DNA of 27,838 nucleotides. It comes from Porphyromonadaceae bacterium UBA2751. Lineage in GTDB: Bacteria; Bacteroidota; Bacteroidia; Bacteroidales; Muribaculaceae. The translations under genes were made by a program, and so were the position numbers. The notes below the pieces were generated by a model, which searched no databases, was not told the DNA's origin, and saw only the letters and a list, made by a program, of their open reading frames with translations. Shown here one piece after another: positions 22,230 through 27,838 of the stretch; position 1 is the first letter of the stretch, and each line of letters begins with the position of its first letter. Location: assembly GCA_002353285.1 (NCBI GenBank), contig DEJJ01000034.1:208891-236728 (forward strand). Reading direction: 5' to 3'.

Positions 22230-23600
22230 ATGGCTTATGAAATTTCCATATCAAAGAGAATTGACAATACCGGGCGAGCTGAATTATCATTGCGTTTAAG
22301 GTTGGGTAAAGTTGACCAACAAGCATCGACTCATCTTTTTGTGAATCCACAGCATGTACGCTGGGAAAACTATGTAAGTAGCAAAGGCCGCAAAAGCAAA
22401 CGCCTGGTTTTGAAAACATCTCGCCTAAAGACAGACGAAGTGCAACATACCGAAGATGTAAAGAAGCAGCTGGATGATATGCTTGAGTTTATCGACAATA
22501 ATCTTCAGCAAGTAGGTGCGAACAATGTTGGTAAGGGTTGGTTGGCGCAACAAATTGATGATTTCACCAATCCCCACGATGATGAAGTTGATAGCGATGA
22601 AAGCGAACCGAAACAGTTGTCCTTCTTCGACCTGTTTGACATATTTCTTGAGAAACGTGAAATATCGCAAGGCAAGAAGAATCAGTACAAGGTATTTCGT
22701 CGAATCCTCCAAAGATATGAGATGTATAAGCAGCTGTTGGATCCAAAGTTTAAGTTGTCTCTTGACACGCTTGATGGAAATGGAATTGAAGAAATCGGAG
22801 ATTATATCAAGAAAGAATATAAACTATTGGAGAAGTTCCCCAATATTATTGAAGCGGTCAATGAGAGCCGTCAACCAGGACCGCGTGGTCAGAATACAGT
22901 GAATGGCCATTACAAGAAACTTAAGGCCTTTGTGAGATGGGCCATTGATAAAGAGTATATCATGAACAATCCATTTCGCAAGTTCAAGATTCCGAAAGAT
23001 ATTTATGGAACACCGTACTGCTTAACTCTTGAAGATTTGAGTCAGTTAGAAAAGGCTGATTTGAGCAAACGTCCAGGCCTTGCAGTGCAGCGCGACATTT
23101 TTGTTTTCCAATGCTGCATTGGCTGTAGGGTAAGCGATTTGAAAGAGCTCACGATGGCTAACGTCATAAATAACGAGATTCATTACATTGCTCGCAAGAC
23201 AAAGGATGGTAACCCAAAGACGATAAAGGTTCCTATCAACAAGACTGCGCAAACCATAATTGACCGCTATGCCGATCCTAAACGAAAGGGGTTATTACCC
23301 TTCATCAGTGACCAAAACTATAATGAGGCAATTAAAGAAGTCTTCAAGCTGACTGGCTTAACTAGAAATGTAGTTGTTCGCAACTCGTTGACAGGAGAAT
23401 CCGAGATTCGTCCTTTAAATGAGATTGCCAGCAGCCACCTAGCTCGCCGCACTTTGACTAATATTCTATATAAAAAGTATAAAGACCAATCCTTAGTAAG
23501 TGCAATCACAGGTCATGCACCAAATAGCTCCGCCTTCGCCCGCTACCGTGACATAGACGAAGACATGAGGAGAGAGATGGTATCAGTTTTGGATTTATAA
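22230..23600 (+). CDS. Tyrosine recombinase / integrase
   Basis: The 456-aa site-specific recombinase has an N-terminal arm-binding-like region (1-90), an acidic linker, a SAM-like core-binding domain (about 125-245) and the catalytic domain. The catalytic residues are all there: R300 (IGCRVSDL), the beta-hairpin Lys (K323 or K325 in IARKTKDG), H403 and R406 (SSHLARRT), H429 (ITGHAP) and the nucleophile Y439 (FARYRDID). It belongs with the Bacteroidales integrative-element integrases having the phage_int_SAM_5-like domain (inference). I start it at ATG 22230; an upstream TTG at 22221 adds three residues only. It lies just inside the probable attachment scar and reads away from it. Confidence 0.93.
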   Translation: MAYEISISKRIDNTGRAELSLRLRLGKVDQQASTHLFVNPQHVRWENYVSSKGRKSKRLVLKTSRLKTDEVQHTEDVKKQLDDMLEFIDNNLQQVGANNVGKGWLAQQIDDFTNPHDDEVDSDESEPKQLSFFDLFDIFLEKREISQGKKNQYKVFRRILQRYEMYKQLLDPKFKLSLDTLDGNGIEEIGDYIKKEYKLLEKFPNIIEAVNESRQPGPRGQNTVNGHYKKLKAFVRWAIDKEYIMNNPFRKFKIPKDIYGTPYCLTLEDLSQLEKADLSKRPGLAVQRDIFVFQCCIGCRVSDLKELTMANVINNEIHYIARKTKDGNPKTIKVPINKTAQTIIDRYADPKRKGLLPFISDQNYNEAIKEVFKLTGLTRNVVVRNSLTGESEIRPLNEIASSHLARRTLTNILYKKYKDQSLVSAITGHAPNSSAFARYRDIDEDMRREMVSVLDL

Positions 23601-23653
23601 CAATAGAATGTTTATGATTTTTTATTGCGCATGGAATATACACGTTTTTTTAT

Positions 23654-23661
23654 TAACTTTG
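23654..23661 (+). promoter_or_regulatory. Probable -7 box of the AlbA_2 gene
   Basis: TAACTTTG followed by CATGC matches TAnnTTTG. The nearest TTG (23625-23627) is 26 nt upstream, too far, so the match is partial. The leader to 23725 is about 55-60 nt. Confidence 0.45.
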
Positions 23662-23724
23662 CATGCGCTTCTTTGGATATTTAAGACATAAGAATGCTTT
23701 TTTGTTATTCTAACCTGCCGTAAC

Positions 23725-25176
23725 ATGGAATATTTCGATTTCAAAAGGCTTATTGATAGCCTATTGATTAAAAATAGGGAAACAGAATGGATTGAGTTTA
23801 AAGAAAACTTCCATTCTAAAGAAGAGATTGGCGAGCGTTTGTCAGCTTTGTCTAATAGTGCTTTTTTGTGTAATATGCCTTATGGCTACATGGTATTTGG
23901 AGTTAATGATAAAAACTTGTCTGTAGTGGGAACCGACTTGCATGCCAAGCAGAAAAAAGTTGGCAATGAAGAATTGGAGTCATGGTTGTCAACACGCCTG
24001 AATCCTCGTGTTGATTTTGAAATTATTGACGATTTTGATTATGAAGACAAAGGGCATGTTTGTGTGTTCAAGATACCAGCAGCTGTTGGCCAGCCGGTAT
24101 CCTTTCTTCATGTGGAATATGTGAGAGTGGGCTCAACAACTAGAAAGTTACGTGATTTTCCAAATAAAGAAGCAAAAATCTGGAAAGGAGGTCAAAAGCC
24201 ATTGGAAAAGATAGTTGTCAAAGAAAAATTATCTATAAATGAGGTTCTTTCATTGTTGAGTGCGGAAACATACTTTGACTTGATGAAATTGCCACTGCCA
24301 TCCGATTCTAATGGCATTATAGACAGATTATTGTCAGAGAAAATTATAGTGCAGGATGAAGTTGGATATAGCATTACAGAATTAGGCGCATTACTTTTTG
24401 CCAAGCGTCTAACAGATTTCGATTCTTTGCGACGTAAACAAGTTCGTGTTGTGGTATATCGTGGCAGAAGTAAGATTGATATTATCCGTGAACAAACCTT
24501 TGATATTGGATATGCTATTGGTTTTGAGAATATGATAACATGGATAAATAGCCAACTTCCTGCGAATGAAGAAATAGGACAAGCACTACGCACAACAACA
24601 TCAATGTATCCACCTATAGCTATTCGTGAGATTGTTGCTAACATGATTGTACATCAGGACTTCAGCCAAATGGGGTTCCCTATGGTTGAGATTTATTCTG
24701 ACCGTATTGAAATATCAAATCCAGGACAACCTATTATTAGTGTAGAGAGGTTCATCGATGAATATGATTCTCGCAATTCATCTCTTGCTGATTTAATGCG
24801 AAGATTGGGTGTTTGTGAAGAACTAGGCAGTGGACTTGATAAAGCCATATCATCAATTGAGCTCTATCAATTGCCTCCTCTTCGTATTCAGGTACAGGAA
24901 AGTAGAACTACTGTTACCATCTTTGCTTATCGCAAATATAGTGAACTTGACCGTCAAGAAAGGATTTATGCTTGCTATCAGCATGCTTGTCTGAAGTATG
25001 TGACAAATGAGAAGATGACAAATCAAACACTTCGTGAAAGAATGGGTATAGACAAAAAGAATTATCCAATGGCTTCAAGGATCATTAAGGATAGTATTGA
25101 TGCAGGTAAAATCAAAGAGGAACAAAGTGAAAGCAAAAACAGAAGGACTAAAGGATATATTCCATATTGGGCATGA
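23725..25176 (+). CDS. AlbA_2 (Schlafen-like) plus GHKL ATP-binding protein
   Basis: The 483-aa protein has an N-terminal AlbA_2 domain (PF04326; ETEWIEFKENF at 19-29, then PYGYMVFGVND and YVRVGSTTRKLRDF) and a central to C-terminal HATPase_c_4-type module (PF13749; COG2865). The latter shows the N box AIREIVANMIVHQDFSQMG near 297-316, VEIYSDRIEISNPGQP near 324 and the G box LGVCEELGSGLDKAI near 360. The last about 80 residues look like a winged helix (ACLKYVTNEKMTNQTLRERM and on). Family members are usually called transcriptional regulators or ATP-binding proteins; they are frequent on mobile elements and near defence genes, but no function is proven. It is complete. AT-rich codon use differs from the core genes. 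It follows the integrase by 124 nt. Confidence 0.88.
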   Translation: MEYFDFKRLIDSLLIKNRETEWIEFKENFHSKEEIGERLSALSNSAFLCNMPYGYMVFGVNDKNLSVVGTDLHAKQKKVGNEELESWLSTRLNPRVDFEIIDDFDYEDKGHVCVFKIPAAVGQPVSFLHVEYVRVGSTTRKLRDFPNKEAKIWKGGQKPLEKIVVKEKLSINEVLSLLSAETYFDLMKLPLPSDSNGIIDRLLSEKIIVQDEVGYSITELGALLFAKRLTDFDSLRRKQVRVVVYRGRSKIDIIREQTFDIGYAIGFENMITWINSQLPANEEIGQALRTTTSMYPPIAIREIVANMIVHQDFSQMGFPMVEIYSDRIEISNPGQPIISVERFIDEYDSRNSSLADLMRRLGVCEELGSGLDKAISSIELYQLPPLRIQVQESRTTVTIFAYRKYSELDRQERIYACYQHACLKYVTNEKMTNQTLRERMGIDKKNYPMASRIIKDSIDAGKIKEEQSESKNRRTKGYIPYWA

Positions 25177-25496
25177 AATTGTTGTTGTCATGTAACTCAC
25201 ATGTAACTTAGATGCACATTTTGTCATTCGACCTATTTATAATTAGTTAGTTAATAGCGTTTTATAGTATGCGCCCACATGTAACTCACATGTAACTGGA
25301 TATATATGTGTGTTTGTTAAAAGTCTTCTTTTTTAATGTAATTAATAGGTTGTATACTTTTGGTTAATAACAGAGAAGATTTTTATTTTAATTGATAAAT
25401 GCTATATAATATATTTATTGTTAGTGCTCGAATTATGTTTCAAATTTGCAATTAAATAACTTATTATTGAACTCACATTTCTCAATCCATAAGAAT
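25177..25496. other. AT-rich intergenic region with iteron array
   Basis: No gene. The left part holds the CATGTAACT array (25189-25297). The right part (25300-25496) is very AT-rich; I found no convincing -7 box for the next gene (the nearest is AAATTTGCA at 25442, which lacks the TA). Confidence 0.55.
25189..25297. repeat. Iteron-like direct repeats CATGTAACT
   Basis: A 20-mer, CATGTAACTCACATGTAACT, occurs twice without mismatch (25189-25208 and 25278-25297, 89 bp apart). Each copy is two CATGTAACT units 11 bp apart, about one helical turn, with an ACATGT palindrome within. So there are four identical 9-bp units in 109 bp. The form suggests cooperative binding by a dimeric protein, such as an operator or a recombination/replication site. 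Confidence 0.75.
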
Positions 25497-26408
25497 ATGA
25501 ATAATTTATATTGGCAAGTATATAAGAATTTAGAACAAGAATTTCTATCTTTGTCTGAAACAATTTTTATTAACGATACACAGCAGAATGTGTATTCTAT
25601 GAGAATAGCTGATCTTTTGATTCGGACAGTCATTGAAATAGAAGCCTTATCAAAAGAATTATATTTAGAAAACTCTGGAACTATAGTTCCAGATGAAGAA
25701 ATGTATTTTGACACCATTTGTATCAAATATCTAAATGATTTATGGAAATTAGACAAAAAAGTCGTTTTTGTTGTTTCACCAAATATTTATTTTGACATTG
25801 AAGACAATAGAGTATTAAGACCATTTCATAAAGCGATGAAACGTGGTAAAAGTTCTTCTGATTGGAACAAAGCTTATCAAGCGGTAAAGCATAATAGGGT
25901 TAAAGAACTAAAAAAAGGCAATATTAAGAATCTCCTTCATGGACTTTCTGCGCTTTATATTTTGAATATTTATTATAAAAATGAAAGAGTAGACAATATA
26001 TCTGCCAAAGACAGAAGTTTGATTAATCTGAGTTTCGGGTCATCTCTATTTTCTATTAAATTACACAAAGTGAATGGATTGACTATAGAAGGTGAATATA
26101 ATAAGAAAATAGATTATGATGAATGCGTGTATATTGAGGATCATGAAAAAGAATCTAAAGAAAAAGCTATAAAATCTATGATTGAGATGAATAATTATGT
26201 GAATAATGGGATGAAGGAAAAACTTATTGAGCTTATTAAGGAAAAAGTGTCTTTAGGAGAGTCCATATCACAAGAATGGATTGAGTCTATGAGGCTCAAA
26301 GTATTTCGTCAATTATTTCCAATTAAAGATTATAAGTTGGCAAAGCGGTTGAATGACGATTTAAACAATATTCAATATGATATTGTTTTAAATAAACATC
26401 AATATTAA
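25497..26408 (+). CDS. Unrecognised 303-aa protein with KHNR motif
   Basis: I do not recognise this family with confidence. The 303-aa product is largely alpha-helical and lysine-rich, with no signal peptide or membrane helix, so it is cytoplasmic. Residues 1-150 include FVVSPNIYFDIEDNRVLRPF and then WNKAYQAVKHNRVKELKKGN followed by IKNLLHGLSALYILNIYYKN. A helix with KHNR preceded by a tryptophan and an asparagine and followed by a long hydrophobic helix resembles HEPN-like or DUF4145-type helical bundles (inference). The C-terminal third is charged and helical. I chose ATG 25497; the frame is open back to a TTG at 25446. The iteron array lies 200 bp upstream. AT-rich codons indicate transfer with the accessory segment. 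Confidence 0.75.
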   Translation: MNNLYWQVYKNLEQEFLSLSETIFINDTQQNVYSMRIADLLIRTVIEIEALSKELYLENSGTIVPDEEMYFDTICIKYLNDLWKLDKKVVFVVSPNIYFDIEDNRVLRPFHKAMKRGKSSSDWNKAYQAVKHNRVKELKKGNIKNLLHGLSALYILNIYYKNERVDNISAKDRSLINLSFGSSLFSIKLHKVNGLTIEGEYNKKIDYDECVYIEDHEKESKEKAIKSMIEMNNYVNNGMKEKLIELIKEKVSLGESISQEWIESMRLKVFRQLFPIKDYKLAKRLNDDLNNIQYDIVLNKHQY

Positions 26409-26639
26409 GATCTAATATATAAGTTGCAAAACAATATAGATTTGTTTCAAAGAAAACTATTCCATTAAACAGAGCATTATAATCATATGAAAATAAGCAT
26501 CTGTGTAACCGTAGGATTAAGTAATAATATCTATGAATTTATTCTTTCAATATATTGATTTGTGCTTAGAGTGTTTCAGAAAAAACTATTCTATGAATAC
26601 AAGATACAAATAATACGTAAATTTGTTGTCTAAATAGAT
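26409..26639. other. AT-rich spacer with an imperfect direct repeat
   Basis: No gene. A 25-bp imperfect direct repeat (21 of 25 identical), GTTTCARARAAAACTATTC-type, is at 26444-26468 and 26573-26597. Otherwise nothing that I can name. Confidence 0.55.
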
Positions 26640-27537
26640 TCGATTATAATAATATCACAGAAGACTATTAAGAGATTGAGCCAGCTTATAAATGAAGAAA
26701 CAGAATACCGTTCTGGCCCTAAACTTGTTGCATTTTTTTAATCAATATGGATTTATGATTCTTATGGAAATGGATTCTCTTCAAGATGAGTTTATAAGGA
26801 AGAAAAAATCCGCGCTGTACATGGAAAGCAGGAATTGGACAAATTCATTAAAGATGTATTTGCTTCTGTAAATTTTTCGGAAGGTTTTCTGAATTAGATG
26901 CTTTCATGGCAAATTTCAATCAATATCTTTATTTTGATGGATGGATTGTTTTAAGAGACTGTATTGAAATAAAGTTTTCAAAAGCAGCAAGCATTGACTT
27001 GAAAAGGAAAAAGGTAAAGAAAAAAACACTGTAACAGATTTTCTAAAAAAGGATTTTCTTGAAATATCAATCGAAAGCTTGTCAATAGACAGTTATGTAA
27101 AACCATACATAGAAGCTCGGAGTAATGAAAAAAATCATGCTTGTCGGCAAAATCTGCTTTATTCGTGATATTTCTTGCAGGAAGCACATCAGAAGGAATA
27201 CTGTTAGGACTGGCTAATAATAATCCAGTTCGTTTTAATCAAACACAGTCCGCTCCGAAAGATAATAACTCGGGGAAAACACGAAAACTTCACGAATGGA
27301 CACTTAGTAATCTTATTGATGCATCTTATGAACTGGTTATCTAAAAGAGGATGTTAAATAGTTTAGTCACTCCGAGATTTTAGGAATTATATTCATCCAT
27401 ATCAACTGATGTATGAAAATTTTAGTACAGATGAAAATACTGCCAGAATATGTTTTCAAGTTTTGAAAGCGGCTTTATTTCAGATTGTTCAAAATATAAA
27501 ACGACAAATTAATTGCCTTGTTTTTATAAAACACTGA
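26640..27537 (+). pseudogene. Decayed HEPN-like / AbiJ-like protein gene
   Basis: Joining frames gives a continuous protein of about 295 aa. The pieces are: KTIKRLSQLINEETEYRSGP then KLVAFF (26661-26738); YDSYGNGFSSR (26754-26786) with TGA for the expected Trp at 26787-26789; EEKIRAVHGKQELDKFIKDV; FSELDAFMANFNQYLYFDGW; FLKKDFLEISIESLSIDSYV; AKSALFVIFLAGSTSEGILL (27147 on); KLHEWTLSNLIDASYEL; DFRNYIHPYQLMYENFSTDE; and ICFQVLKAALFQI, ending at TGA 27535-27537. Lesions include an extra T in the run at 26733-26739, a lost T near 26752, the TGA at 26787, a shift near 26877, a lost base near 27335 and a TAG around 27358. The C-terminal RNYIHP motif fits HEPN domains; the N-terminal part recalls AbiJ N-terminal domains (from memory, uncertain). 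Clearly non-functional. Confidence 0.7.
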
Positions 27538-27636
27538 ATATTAGCTTATTGTGCAGAGAAATGGGGCTATTTTCACATTTTTATTGTATAAAAATGCTTG
27601 TTTTATAGAAAAACTAATTATATTTGCAGACTTATA
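27538..27636. other. Short intergenic region with promoter, host-like border
   Basis: CTTG at 27597-27600, an 18-nt spacer and TATATTTG at 27619-27626 form a promoter for the next gene (on the plus strand). Base composition changes to GC-rich within the next gene. Confidence 0.6.
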
Positions 27637-27838
27637 ATGAGGAAATTATTATACATATTAATATCTATATTGATTCTCTCGTTTGTGATGAGTTGTGGGC
27701 GCAGTGTGGATAAGCGTCTTGTCCTTGCCGACTCGCTCATGTGGATCGCCCCCGACAGCTCGCTTGCCATTCTCAACGCCATCAACCGCGATTCCCTCCA
27801 AGGCGACGAGAACCAGGCCTACCACGCACTCCTCCTCA
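27637..27838 (+). CDS. Lipoprotein, probable TPR family (5' part only)
   Basis: The gene runs off the window; 67 residues are visible. MRKLLYILISILILSFVMSC is a lipoprotein signal with lipobox VMSC (lipidated C20). The following VDKRLVLADSLMWIAPDSSL and AILNAINRDSLQG match the start of a Bacteroidales lipoprotein family with tetratricopeptide repeats (ADSLM..xPDSxLxxLxxI), often annotated as TPR proteins or regulators. After about residue 25 codons are GC-rich and like the core genes upstream of 21.7 kb, while the first 20 codons are AT-rich, as is usual for signal peptides. It is probably chromosomal, beyond the accessory segment. Confidence 0.75.
   Translation, partial: MRKLLYILISILILSFVMSCGRSVDKRLVLADSLMWIAPDSSLAILNAINRDSLQGDENQAYHALLL

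Noticed and set aside
27141..27344. A free-standing 67-aa gene
   Set aside because: Its sequence continues in other frames on both sides as part of the decayed HEPN-like gene.

Overview
The window looks like a gut Bacteroidales chromosome, most likely Muribaculaceae- or Prevotella-like (inference). The reasons are repeated promoters of the Bacteroidota type (TTTG or TTG, about 19-20 nt, then TAnnTTTG), no Shine-Dalgarno sequences, families typical of Bacteroidales (DUF3256, secreted proteins ending in a YYN...G-type C-terminal module, SusC/D-era lipoprotein styles), and a core gene set with very close homologues in that order (class I fumarase, MiaB, XseAB, MltG, PBP1A). No 16S gene is present, so the genus cannot be fixed.

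Layout. 1-795: non-coding, with a two-hairpin element, a 9-bp-phased repeat array, an 11-bp inverted repeat and a strong promoter. 796-3768: very large secreted protein of unknown function, closed by a terminator. 3897-5094: small DUF486 membrane protein and a PIN-family toxin-antitoxin pair. 5131-6774: fumarase. 7053-9527: class A penicillin-binding protein. 9685-9756: initiator tRNA. 9825-11198 (minus): miaB. 11455-11961: lipoprotein with a Rieske-like CPxEH/CPxC pattern. 12078-18787: eight closely spaced plus-strand genes (Fe-dependent alcohol dehydrogenase, CapA-like phosphoesterase, DUF3256, xseA, xseB, DUF2007, mltG, dockerin-containing secreted protein), plausibly one long transcription unit. 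18809-20081 (minus): inositol-phosphatase-like suhB behind an Lrp/AsnC regulator. 20512-21683: an MFS transporter broken by a one-base frameshift.

At about 21.7-22.0 kb the character changes. There is a 50-codon C-terminal remnant of a PgeF/YfiH-type gene (minus strand), then a minus-strand terminator and a 20-bp piece that reads as the 3' end of a tRNA gene, and then an AT-rich accessory segment opened by a tyrosine recombinase with its own excellent promoter. This segment carries an AlbA_2/GHKL ATP-binding protein, an iteron-like CATGTAACT array, an unrecognised 303-aa protein with a KHNR motif, and a heavily decayed gene (about 26.64-27.54 kb) whose restored protein resembles HEPN-containing, AbiJ-like proteins. 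I interpret it as a small integrative element or the decaying left part of a larger island, with a possible defence cargo. Host-like base composition returns with the truncated lipoprotein gene starting at 27637; no right-hand intact tRNA is visible, so the right boundary is not settled.

The most interesting material is the junction (21.7-22.2 kb), the iteron array (25189-25297), the unknown 303-aa protein and the decayed HEPN-like gene. Nothing in the window is a complete, clearly new system; the accessory segment is the best candidate for follow-up.
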